Source: Acidimicrobiia bacterium
GTDB lineage: Bacteria; Actinomycetota; Acidimicrobiia; Spongiisociales; ZC4RG35
Direction: 5' to 3'
DNA length: 39,136 nucleotides
Assembly (NCBI GenBank): GCA_015488325.1
Contig: WFOA01000100.1
Location: 1-39,136, forward strand
Shown here: piece by piece, positions 25,838 through 32,762 of the stretch
Layout of the letters: the number at the start of each line of letters is the position of its first letter
How positions within the stretch are numbered: the first letter of the stretch is position 1
The notes under the pieces: model-generated
What the model was told of the DNA's origin: nothing
Databases searched by the model: none
What the model saw: the letters and a program-made list of their open reading frames with translations, nothing else
Translations under genes and position numbers: made by a program

Positions 25838-26835
25838 GCGAACCCCTCGTCAAGGTCGACCAGCTCACGAAGCTGTTCCCCGTATCCCGGGGCATGTTCC
25901 GCCGACCCGTCGATTTCATCCATGCCGTCGACGGCGTCAGCTTCGAGATCGCCCCCGGGGAGAGCCTCGGGCTGGTCGGCGAGTCGGGCTGTGGGAAGAC
26001 CACCACCGGTCGGCTCCTCGTCAAGCTGATGGAGCCCACGAGCGGCCAGATCCTCATGCAGGACGAAGGCTCCCTCATCGACGTGGCTCACATCGGCTCC
26101 GACGACCTTCGCCGGTTCCGCCGTCGGGTCCAGATGATCTTCCAGGATCCCTACGAGTCGATGAACCCCCGCCGGACCGTCTTCGAGACGGTCTCCGAGC
26201 CGCTGGCCGTGCAGAACATCGGCTCCCTGCGGGAACGAGAAGACCGGGTGGCCCAAATGCTGCAGCTCGTCGGCCTCACCCCGCCCAACACCTTCCTCTT
26301 CCGCTACCCCCACGAGCTCTCCGGAGGGCAACGCCAACGGGTGGCGATCGCCCGGGCGCTCGTCCTGGACCCTTCGTTCGTCGTCGCCGACGAGCCCACG
26401 TCGATGCTGGACGTGAGCATCCGCATCTCGATCATGGAGCTGATGCTGGAGCTGGCGGACGCTTTCGACGTCTCCTACCTCTACATCACCCACGACCTGG
26501 CGGTCGCCCGCTACATGTGCGACCGGATCGCGGTGATGTACCTGGGCAAGATCGTCGAGCTGGGGGACACCGAAGAGGTGCTGTCGAACCCGCTCCACCC
26601 CTACACCCGGGCACTGCTGTCGGCGGTGCCGGTCCCCGATCCCACCTACCGGAAACCGGAGGTGGAGATCAAAGGGGGGATCACCAAGGCGATCAACCCG
26701 CCCAGCGAATGCCGGTTCATCGAACGGTGTCCGTGGGCGACCGACATCTGTCACGCCAGCGAACATCCACCCCTGGAAGACAAAGGGGCGGGCCATTTCG
26801 TCGCCTGCCACCTCGTCGACAAGGGGGCGGGCTGA
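25834..26835 (+). CDS. ABC transporter ATP-binding protein, DppF/OppF type
   Basis: A 333-residue second ATPase. It has Walker A GESGCGKTT, Q-loop MIFQDPYESMNPRRTV, signature LSGGQRQR, Walker B FVVADEPTSMLD and THD. The C-terminal extension (CRFIERCPWATDIC, then FVACHL) again has conserved Cys residues. AGGAGG lies seven bases before GTG 25834. Together with the DppD-like protein it would energise import. The stop overlaps the apparent start of the pgsA-like gene. Confidence 0.95.
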   Translation: MSEPLVKVDQLTKLFPVSRGMFRRPVDFIHAVDGVSFEIAPGESLGLVGESGCGKTTTGRLLVKLMEPTSGQILMQDEGSLIDVAHIGSDDLRRFRRRVQMIFQDPYESMNPRRTVFETVSEPLAVQNIGSLREREDRVAQMLQLVGLTPPNTFLFRYPHELSGGQRQRVAIARALVLDPSFVVADEPTSMLDVSIRISIMELMLELADAFDVSYLYITHDLAVARYMCDRIAVMYLGKIVELGDTEEVLSNPLHPYTRALLSAVPVPDPTYRKPEVEIKGGITKAINPPSECRFIERCPWATDICHASEHPPLEDKGAGHFVACHLVDKGAG

Positions 26836-27422
26836 CGGCCGCGCACGGGGAACCCGGTGGTCCTTCCCGGGACGTACTCACCGTCCCCAACGCCGTCTCG
26901 TTCGTGCGGCTCCTCGCCATCCCCTGGTTCTGGTGGCTGCTGGTCGGCGAAGGGCGGGTGGTCGCCGCCGCCTGGCTGGCGGTGGCGGTGGGCGCGACCG
27001 ACTGGGTGGACGGCTACCTGGCCCGTCGCCTCGACCAGGTCTCGGCCGTCGGGAAGGTCCTCGACCCGGTGGCGGACCGGCTCATGATCGGCTCGGTCGT
27101 GGTCGGCGGCCTCGTCGCCGGCGTGGTGCCGGCGGTGATCGGCGTGGCGCTGGTGGCACGAGAGTTGGCGGTGGGGATCGGCGCGCTGGTCCTGGGGGCG
27201 CGCGGCGGCGGAGCCCTCGAGGTGCGGAGCCTCGGGAAGGCGGCGACCTTCCTCGTCTACGGGGCCGTCCCCGCTTTCTACTTCGACGCGGCCGGCTACC
27301 TGCCCTGGCTGTTCGGGCCCCTCGGATGGTTCGGCGGGGTGGTGGGCATCGTCTTGTACTACTGGGTCGCGGTGGAATACCTGGAGGACATGCGGCGCGT
27401 CCTCCGGGAGGCCACGAACTAA
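26832..27422 (+). CDS. CDP-alcohol phosphatidyltransferase (PgsA-like), apparent CTG start
   Basis: A membrane enzyme of about 196 residues. The family motif is fully present: D-x2-D-G-x2-A-R-x8-G-x3-D-x3-D, read as TDWVDGYLARR and GKVLDPVADR. It transfers a phosphatidyl group from CDP-diacylglycerol to an alcohol such as glycerol 3-phosphate. Four or so TM helices follow. The family N-terminus (LTVPNAVSFVRLLAIP) begins at residue 16. The only nearby start option is CTG 26832, overlapping the ATPase stop as CTGA with an AAGGGGG site 4 bases upstream. The nearest in-frame ATG or GTG codons lie roughly 30-40 codons upstream, inside the ATPase gene. Product specificity (PgsA versus another alcohol) is not certain. 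Confidence 0.88.
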   Translation: MTAAHGEPGGPSRDVLTVPNAVSFVRLLAIPWFWWLLVGEGRVVAAAWLAVAVGATDWVDGYLARRLDQVSAVGKVLDPVADRLMIGSVVVGGLVAGVVPAVIGVALVARELAVGIGALVLGARGGGALEVRSLGKAATFLVYGAVPAFYFDAAGYLPWLFGPLGWFGGVVGIVLYYWVAVEYLEDMRRVLREATN

Positions 27423-27450
27423 GGTGCCGGAGGAAGGAGAAGGCAGGCTG

Positions 27451-27834
27451 ATGCAGGTCCCGGAGGATCTCAGGTACACCGAAGAACACGAATGGGTTCG
27501 GGCCGTCGACGACGGGCGACTGCGTATCGGGATCACCGACTACGCCCAGGACGCCCTCGGTGACATCGTCTACGTCGACTTGCCCCAGACCGGCGCCCGG
27601 GTCGAGAAGGGCGCGGTGATCGCAGAGGTCGAATCCACCAAGTCGGTGGGCGAGGTCTACGCGCCGGTCGGCGGCACCGTCACCGCGGTGAACGCTGAGC
27701 TGGAAGCCCGCCCCGAACTGGTGAACACGTCGCCCTACGGCGACGGCTGGATGGTGGAGCTCGAACCGGAGCCGGGATTCGAGTTGGGGAGCCTGCTCGA
27801 CGCCGCCGGATACCGGCGCCTCACCGAGAGCTGA
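27451..27834 (+). CDS. gcvH: Glycine cleavage system H protein
   Basis: A 127-residue lipoyl carrier. The family start PEDLRYTEEHEWV follows ATG 27451. The lipoylated Lys64 lies in VESTKSVGEVYAP. It shuttles the aminomethyl group between GcvP, GcvT and the dihydrolipoamide dehydrogenase. An upstream in-frame GTG at 27424 is rejected because it places the ribosome-binding purines (GGAGGAAGGAGAAGG) inside the coding region. gcvT lies 5.3 kb downstream; gcvP is not in the window. Confidence 0.96.
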   Translation: MQVPEDLRYTEEHEWVRAVDDGRLRIGITDYAQDALGDIVYVDLPQTGARVEKGAVIAEVESTKSVGEVYAPVGGTVTAVNAELEARPELVNTSPYGDGWMVELEPEPGFELGSLLDAAGYRRLTES

Positions 27835-27865
27835 GCTCGGCGTCCCGGGCCGCCTCGCATCCGGG

Positions 27866-27871
27866 TAGCAT
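27866..27871 (+). promoter_or_regulatory. Candidate -10 element TAGCAT, leaderless FHA gene
   Basis: TAGCAT ends 7 bases before the ATG at 27879, so transcription is expected to start at the A of ATG. The hexamer is identical to that before ispH. Confidence 0.62.
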
Positions 27872-27878
27872 CTCGGCG

Positions 27879-28337
27879 ATGCGCTGCCCGAAGTGCGACA
27901 CCGAGCTCGCGGCGAGCCAGAGCACATGCCCCTCGTGCGGGCTGGTGATCGAGACCGACCCGACGGTCGCCTACGTGCCGGTCCACGACCGCACCCACCC
28001 CGTGCTGTCCCCGGAGGAGGCGAGGTCCGTCGCCGGGATCGAAGGCTACGCCCTGGTCGTGGAGAAGGGACCCCGCGCCGGGATGACGTTCCTTCTGCAT
28101 CCGGGCAGCACGTCGGTGGGGCGGCACCCCGACAGCGACATCTTCCTCGACGACGTCACCGTGTCCCGGCATCACTGCCGGTTCACATGGGAGGGCGACG
28201 AACTGGTGGTCGAGGATTCGGGATCCACCAACGGGACCTACGTCAACGGGTCTCGGATCGATCGAACGACCCTGCAGCCGGGAGACGAGGTGCTCATCGG
28301 GCGTTTCCATCTCATCGTGGCTCGGGGTCATGGCTGA
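27879..28337 (+). CDS. GarA/OdhI-like FHA protein with N-terminal zinc ribbon
   Basis: A 152-residue protein. The FHA domain (about 58-150) has GRHPDSDIFLDDVTVSRHH at 81-99 and GSTNGTYVNG at 115-124, which nearly duplicates the core of mycobacterial GarA. GarA/OdhI binds 2-oxoglutarate dehydrogenase and glutamate enzymes and is switched by phosphorylation of an N-terminal Thr. Here a zinc ribbon (Cys3-x2-Cys6, Cys17-x2-Cys20) occupies the N-terminus. Thr26 and Thr29 (in ETDPTVAY) sit where GarA has its phosphosite. Placement between gcvH and a MerR gene matches Rv1826-Rv1828. The kinase is not in the window. Confidence 0.92.
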   Translation: MRCPKCDTELAASQSTCPSCGLVIETDPTVAYVPVHDRTHPVLSPEEARSVAGIEGYALVVEKGPRAGMTFLLHPGSTSVGRHPDSDIFLDDVTVSRHHCRFTWEGDELVVEDSGSTNGTYVNGSRIDRTTLQPGDEVLIGRFHLIVARGHG

Positions 28338-29010
28338 GGGAACACCGCTCACGATCGGCGAAGTGATCAACCTGTTGCGGGACGAGTTCCCCGACGTGAC
28401 GGTGTCCAAGGTCTGGTTCCTCGAATCGCAGGGACTGCTCACCCCGGGGCGAAGCGAATCCGGCTATCGCCTGTTCGACGACACCGAGATCGAACGTCTC
28501 CGCTTCATTCTCCGCCAGCAGCGAGACCACTTCCTCCCGTTGAAGGTGATCAAATCGAAGCTGACCCTCTGGGAGCGGGGGGAGGACGACGGGGAGGGGG
28601 CCGTGTCCGGCGGGATCGGGACCGAGTCCGCAGGTCAGCCCGCCGACCGGGAGGAGCTGCTTCGCCGAAGCGGGCTGTCCCCGTCCCTGTTGGGGGAGCT
28701 GATCGACGCCGGAATCGTAACGGCGGTGGACGACGACGGGGAGCATTTCCCCCCCGAAGCCGTCACCGTCGCCCGGGAGGCCCGCCGCCTGTTCGAACTG
28801 GGTCTGGAGCCGAGACACCTGAAGGTGGTGCTCCATGCCGCCCAACGTGAGGCCGACCTGGTGACCCAGCTGGTGGCACCGCTCCTCGCCCTCCGCCAAC
28901 CCGAAGCGCGGGAACAGGCCCGGGCGGTCTTGGCGACGTCGGTGGACGCCATCACCGCACTCCACCGGGCGCTCCTGGGTGGTCAGGCTCGGGAACTGCT
29001 GGAGAGCTGA
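28330..29010 (+). CDS. MerR-family regulator, FtsR/Rv1828 type
   Basis: A 226-residue regulator. The N-terminal winged helix-turn-helix (LTIGEVINLLRDEFPDVTVSK, then GYRLFDDTEIERLRFIL) is typical of this MerR subgroup. An Asp/Gly-rich linker at about 80-95 leads to a C-terminal helical domain (FELGLEPRHLKVVLHAAQRE) instead of a metal-binding loop. In Corynebacterium the counterpart FtsR activates ftsZ; that role here is inference from family and synteny. It overlaps the FHA gene by 8 bases and the carboxypeptidase gene by 1. Confidence 0.9.
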   Translation: MAEGTPLTIGEVINLLRDEFPDVTVSKVWFLESQGLLTPGRSESGYRLFDDTEIERLRFILRQQRDHFLPLKVIKSKLTLWERGEDDGEGAVSGGIGTESAGQPADREELLRRSGLSPSLLGELIDAGIVTAVDDDGEHFPPEAVTVAREARRLFELGLEPRHLKVVLHAAQREADLVTQLVAPLLALRQPEAREQARAVLATSVDAITALHRALLGGQARELLES

Positions 29011-30125
29011 TGCGCCGACGGTTCGGGATCTGGCTCGTCGCGTTCGCGCTCGTTTCGGTGCCGCTGCCTGCCGCGGCGACCCCGGCGGTGGGGCTCCCCC
29101 CGCCCGTCGAGGCCTTCCCGGTCCCGCCGCCGCCCCGGCTCACCGCCCAGTCGTGGATCCTCTACGACGACACCTACGGGGTGACCCTGGCCGAATACCG
29201 GGCGGACGCCGAGCGTCCGATGGCGTCGACGACGAAGATCATGACGGCCCTCGTCGCCCTCGATCGGGCCGACCCCGAAGATCTCGTGCCGGTGAGCGCC
29301 GAGGCGGCGGCGGTCGGCGAGTCCGAGATCGGACTGGTCCCCGGCGAGGAGTTCCTCCTGCGGACCCTGCTGGTGGCGATGTTGGTGCGTTCGGCCAACG
29401 ACGCGGCGTTGGCCATCGCCGAATACGCAGGCGGGAGCGTCGACGGTTTCGTGGCGTTGATGAACGCCAAGGCGGCCGAGCTGGGGTTGGCACACACCAG
29501 GTTTGCCAACCCGCACGGTCTCGACGCACCCGGGCATTATTCGTCGGCCCGTGACCTGTTGACGATGGCCCGGGTGGCGATGGACGACCCGGAGTTCGCC
29601 CGGGCCGTTCGCACCCGGAAGGTGACGCTGCGCCCGGCTCCGGACGGCACCGAACGGGTGGCGGACGCCACCAACCTGCTGCTGAGCGAGTATCCGGGGG
29701 CGATCGGCGTGAAGACCGGGTACACCGGTCGGGCGGGGCTCGTCCTGGTAGCGGCTGCGGAACGGGACGGCCGGAGGCTGTACGCGGTGGTGATGGGTTC
29801 CGACGGTTCGGGAGCCCACTTCGCCGACGCCTCCGCCCTCCTCGACTACGGGTTCGGGATGTTCGACGTCGTACCGGCGGTGATGACGGGACGACTGAGC
29901 CCCCCGGCGAAGGACCCCGACGTGGTGACGGCGGCGGAGTTGGAAGCGCTCGTCCACGTCGGTGCGGTGCCGACCGAACCGCCCGCGGCTTCGCCGGAAG
30001 TCGTCGGCGACGCTGCGCCGCCCACACCGGCGGAGACGGTTCGGCGGGGACGACCCCCTTCCCGTCTCGGCGAGGTCCTGGCGTGGTTCCCTCGGCTGTG
30101 GGGATGGACGGGCGGAGATGGCTGA
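29010..30125 (+). CDS. D-alanyl-D-alanine carboxypeptidase (PBP5-type core)
   Basis: A 371-residue S11-type penicillin-binding protein that trims the peptidoglycan stem peptide. A signal peptide occupies the first 27 residues or so (WLVAFALVSVPLPAAA). Catalytic motifs are Ser73-x-x-Lys76 (STTK), Ser128-x-Asn130 (SAN) and Lys235-Thr-Gly (KTG). The C-terminal PBP5 beta domain appears to be missing. Instead there is a Pro-rich stretch and a short aromatic amphipathic tail (VLAWFPRLWGW), perhaps for membrane contact. The start overlaps the MerR stop by one base and the 3' end overlaps hpt by 8. Confidence 0.94.
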   Translation: MRRRFGIWLVAFALVSVPLPAAATPAVGLPPPVEAFPVPPPPRLTAQSWILYDDTYGVTLAEYRADAERPMASTTKIMTALVALDRADPEDLVPVSAEAAAVGESEIGLVPGEEFLLRTLLVAMLVRSANDAALAIAEYAGGSVDGFVALMNAKAAELGLAHTRFANPHGLDAPGHYSSARDLLTMARVAMDDPEFARAVRTRKVTLRPAPDGTERVADATNLLLSEYPGAIGVKTGYTGRAGLVLVAAAERDGRRLYAVVMGSDGSGAHFADASALLDYGFGMFDVVPAVMTGRLSPPAKDPDVVTAAELEALVHVGAVPTEPPAASPEVVGDAAPPTPAETVRRGRPPSRLGEVLAWFPRLWGWTGGDG

Positions 30126-30687
30126 CGGGCTCTTCGCCGAGGTGATCCCGGCTCGGGAGATCGCCACCAGGGTCACCGAGTTGGGTGAGGCCTTGACGGT
30201 CGACTACGCCGGTCGGGAACCGGTGTTCGTCGCCGTGTTGACCGGGGCGCTGTGGTTCGTCGCCGACCTGATCCGCGCCGTGGATCTCCCGGCGGAGGTG
30301 GATTTCCTGGGTCTGAACCGGTTCGGGGAGGGGGGGAGGATCCGTATCGCCGTCGACACGGCGACTCCGCTGACGGGACGTGACGTGGTGATCGTCGAAG
30401 ACATCGTCGACACCGGCCTCAGCCTCGGGGTGCTGCGGACCCTGCTCTCGGAGCGGCAGCCGGCGTCGCTGCGGACCGTGACCCTGATCGACAAGGTGAG
30501 TCGGCGCCTCCGCGACGTCCCCCTCGAATACCGCGGTTTCGAGGTGGGCGACGAGTTCCTCGTCGGTTACGGCCTCGACTACGAAGGCCGCTACCGCAAC
30601 CTCCCCGGGATCTGGGCGGTCTTCGACCTGGCGACCTTCGCCAAAGACCCCGACCTGTTGGCCCGCGAGGTGTTCGGCGCTCGGTGA
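30118..30687 (+). CDS. hpt: Hypoxanthine phosphoribosyltransferase
   Basis: A 189-residue purine salvage enzyme (hypoxanthine or guanine + PRPP to IMP or GMP). The PRPP loop is VVIVEDIVDTGLS, the N-terminal FVAVLTGALWFVADL supplies the first phosphate loop, and the base-binding region is VGYGLDYEGRYRNLPGIW. Length is normal. ATG 30118 overlaps the carboxypeptidase gene by 8 bases, so it shares that transcript. An adenosine deaminase gene about 4 kb downstream is a functional partner in salvage. Confidence 0.95.
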   Translation: MADGLFAEVIPAREIATRVTELGEALTVDYAGREPVFVAVLTGALWFVADLIRAVDLPAEVDFLGLNRFGEGGRIRIAVDTATPLTGRDVVIVEDIVDTGLSLGVLRTLLSERQPASLRTVTLIDKVSRRLRDVPLEYRGFEVGDEFLVGYGLDYEGRYRNLPGIWAVFDLATFAKDPDLLAREVFGAR

Positions 30688-30693
30688 TAACCT
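30688..30693 (+). promoter_or_regulatory. Candidate -10 element TAACCT, leaderless
   Basis: TAACCT begins directly after the hpt stop codon and ends 6 bases before ATG 30700. It supports ATG 30700 over the in-frame GTG at 30694 and predicts a leaderless mRNA. Confidence 0.58.
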
Positions 30694-30699
30694 GTGGTC

Positions 30700-31206
30700 A
30701 TGACCGATGCGGTTCCGATGACCGTGACGGGGGTTCGGGTCGAGCTCCCCTCCAACCAGCCGATCGTCCTCCTGCGGGAGCAGGCAGGGGCCCGCTACCT
30801 GCCGATCTGGATCGGCGCGGTCGAGGCGACCGCGATCGCTTCGGCGATGGAGGGCGTACAGCCGCCGCGCCCCCTCACCCACGACCTGCTCCGAGACGTG
30901 ATCGAGAGCCTCGGGGCGACGGTCGTACGGGTGGTGGTCACCGAGCTTCGGGATTCGATCTTCTTCGCCGACCTGGTCCTCGAAGGCCCGGCCGGTGAGG
31001 TGACCGTGTCGTCACGCCCCTCCGACGCAATCGCCTTGGCCGTCCGGACCGGAGCCCCGGTGTTTGCGTCCGGGTCGGTCCTCGAGGACGCCGGGATCGT
31101 GATCGAAGAGGAGTCCGAGGAGGAAGAGATCGAACGTTTCCGGGAGTTCCTGGAGCAGGTCACCATCGAAGATTTCCTCGATTCGGGCGGGTCTGAGACG
31201 TCGTGA
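30700..31206 (+). CDS. Bifunctional nuclease-family protein (DUF151, Rv1829-like)
   Basis: A 168-residue protein of the bifunctional nuclease family. Conserved blocks are LREQAGARYLPIWIGAVEA, the RPLTHDLLRDVIESLGA stretch, and SSRPSDAIALAVRTGAPVFA. The C-terminus is acidic (EEESEEEEIERF) and possibly a flexible tail. Plant and some bacterial members degrade RNA or DNA; the role in bacteria is poorly known. Placement downstream of the FtsR-type MerR gene is as in mycobacteria, though here separated by the carboxypeptidase and hpt genes. GTGA overlap with the channel gene. Confidence 0.93.
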   Translation: MTDAVPMTVTGVRVELPSNQPIVLLREQAGARYLPIWIGAVEATAIASAMEGVQPPRPLTHDLLRDVIESLGATVVRVVVTELRDSIFFADLVLEGPAGEVTVSSRPSDAIALAVRTGAPVFASGSVLEDAGIVIEEESEEEEIERFREFLEQVTIEDFLDSGGSETS

Positions 31207-32195
31207 CGCCGGTCGGGCGGGTGCGCGCCGGCGTCGCGCTGCTGGCCCTGTTGATCGCCACATCGACCGTCGCCTACGTCGTTCTGGAAGGCGTCTCGCC
31301 CTTCGACGCCTTCTACATGGTGATGATCACCATCAGCACGGTCGGTTTTCGTGAGGTCGTCCCCCTCTCCCCGGCCGGCCGGATGGTCACCGTCGGCATC
31401 ATGGTGCTGGGGGTGGGCCTCGCCTTCTACACTGCGGGTGCCGGCATCGAGTACCTCCTCGAAGCCGGTACCCAACGCTGGAGACGCCGCGTCTTGCGCC
31501 AGATCGCCTCGCTGTCCGACCACGTCATCCTCTGTGGGTACGGTCGCGTCGGTCGCGGTACCTTCGAGCTGCTGCGGCGTCGAGGGGTCGACGTGGTGGT
31601 GGTCGAGGTCGACCCCGACGGCGCGGCGCGGGCCCAGGAGGACGGCGCCCTGGTGGTGGTGGGCGACGCCACCCACGACCAGGCGCTGCTCGACGCCGGC
31701 ATCGAACGGGCGGCGACGGTGATCGCCTGTGTCACCAGCGACTCCGACAACCTCGTGATCGTGCTGTCGGCGAAGGCGCTCCGCCCCGACATCAGGGTGA
31801 TCTCCCGTGCCAGCGAACTCGAATGGGAGGCGAAGCTCCGCCGGGCCGGAGCCGACCAGGTGGTGGCACCGCCGGTGGTGGGGAGTGAACGGCTCGCCGC
31901 GCTGGCGTCCCGTCCCTCCCTCACCGGGATCGTCGACGTGAGCCTCGCCCAGGGGACCGTCGAGTTCTTCATCCAGGAGGTCAGGGTCGCAGGCGCCAGC
32001 CCGGTGGCCGGCAAGACCGTGCGGGAGTCGGGGATCCGGGAGCAGACGGGGGCGTCGATCCTCGCCATGGAGGCGCCTGGAGGGATGGATCTGGAGCCCC
32101 CCACCCCTGATTCGGTCCTCGTCCCCGACCGGATGGTGGTGTTGGGTGGAACCCGGTCGCAGGTGGACGCTGCCTGCGACCTCATCGGCGGCTGA
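31203..32195 (+). CDS. Two-TM potassium channel with RCK (TrkA-N/TrkA-C) domains
   Basis: A 330-residue channel. TM1 is at about 9-28 and TM2 at about 60-82, with a pore helix and filter between (TISTVGFREVVP; filter TVGFR at 46-50). The RCK-N Rossmann domain starts near residue 105 (VILCGYGRVGRGTFELL, then the acidic VVEVDPD). TrkA-C occupies about 245-330. MthK-type channels gate K+ with cytosolic ligands. The filter differs from the standard TVGYG at the last two positions. GTG 31203 overlaps the upstream stop. Confidence 0.92.
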   Translation: MTPVGRVRAGVALLALLIATSTVAYVVLEGVSPFDAFYMVMITISTVGFREVVPLSPAGRMVTVGIMVLGVGLAFYTAGAGIEYLLEAGTQRWRRRVLRQIASLSDHVILCGYGRVGRGTFELLRRRGVDVVVVEVDPDGAARAQEDGALVVVGDATHDQALLDAGIERAATVIACVTSDSDNLVIVLSAKALRPDIRVISRASELEWEAKLRRAGADQVVAPPVVGSERLAALASRPSLTGIVDVSLAQGTVEFFIQEVRVAGASPVAGKTVRESGIREQTGASILAMEAPGGMDLEPPTPDSVLVPDRMVVLGGTRSQVDAACDLIGG

Positions 32196-32218
32196 CCCGA
32201 GTTTTCCACAGGAGGTTG

Positions 32219-32279
32219 TTGACATTGCCGACCCGGAGGGGGTAGCTTCACGGGTGCGGGATAATTACGACCCTGTAAT
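32219..32279 (+). promoter_or_regulatory. Promoter and possible operator of the second MerR gene
   Basis: TTGACA (32219-32224) and TAGCTT (32243-32248) are 18 bases apart. Downstream, GATAAT (32260-32265) is a second -10 candidate. An inverted repeat ATTAC-N6-GTAAT (32264-32279) overlaps or follows it, and is unusually AT-rich for this genome. MerR-family proteins often bind such repeats in their own promoters, so autoregulation is possible. Confidence 0.5.
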
Positions 32280-32294
32280 CGGTCGGGAGGACCA

Positions 32295-32762
32295 ATGACC
32301 ACCGAACTCGGATATCGCGCCCCTCAGGTGTGCCGGCTGGTGGGGATCACCTACCGCCAGCTGGACTACTGGGCGAGGACCGGCCTGCTCCGGCCCTCCC
32401 TGGCGGAGGCCCGCGGCTCGGGAACCCAGCGGCGGTACTCGTTCGAGGACGTGGTGCAGCTCAAGGTCATCAAACGGCTGCTCGATGCCGGGATGTCGCT
32501 GAAGAAGATCCGTTCGGCCATCCAGATCCTCCGGGAGCAGCTCGAATCCGACCGGCCCCTCGCCGACGTGACGCTGCTGTCCGACGGGCAGACCATCTAC
32601 GCCGCCCACAGTCCCGACGAAGTCGTGGACGTGTTCCGGCGAGGCCAAGGAGTGTTCGGGATCGCCGTCGGACCGGTCCAGGAGGAGTTGGAGGGGGACA
32701 TCCTCGAGCTCTTCCCCGAGGAACCGACCCGAGACGTCGACGTGGTTGCGGAGGCGAACTGA
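32295..32762 (+). CDS. MerR-family regulator (Rv1830-like)
   Basis: A 155-residue regulator. The winged HTH reads YRAPQVCRLVGITYRQLDYW followed by RYSFEDVVQLKVIKRLLDAG. A dimerisation helix (MSLKKIRSAIQILREQL) follows, then a compact C-terminal domain of about 70 residues (VTLLSDGQTIYAAHSPDEVV). No cysteine cluster for metal sensing. It corresponds by type and neighbourhood to the second MerR gene after the bifunctional nuclease in mycobacteria. GGGAGGACC lies just upstream of ATG 32295. It appears coupled to the next gene, whose apparent CTG start overlaps its stop. Confidence 0.9.
   Translation: MTTELGYRAPQVCRLVGITYRQLDYWARTGLLRPSLAEARGSGTQRRYSFEDVVQLKVIKRLLDAGMSLKKIRSAIQILREQLESDRPLADVTLLSDGQTIYAAHSPDEVVDVFRRGQGVFGIAVGPVQEELEGDILELFPEEPTRDVDVVAEAN

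Noticed and set aside
27423-27450. Glycine riboswitch before gcvH, or before gcvT at 33190
   Set aside because: Only 28 bases precede gcvH after the pgsA-like gene, and gcvT overlaps its upstream gene, so there is no space for an aptamer.
32202-32210. TTTTCCACA resembling a DnaA box
   Set aside because: A single site with one mismatch to the consensus, with no cluster, dnaA, dnaN or AT-rich unwinding region; not an origin.
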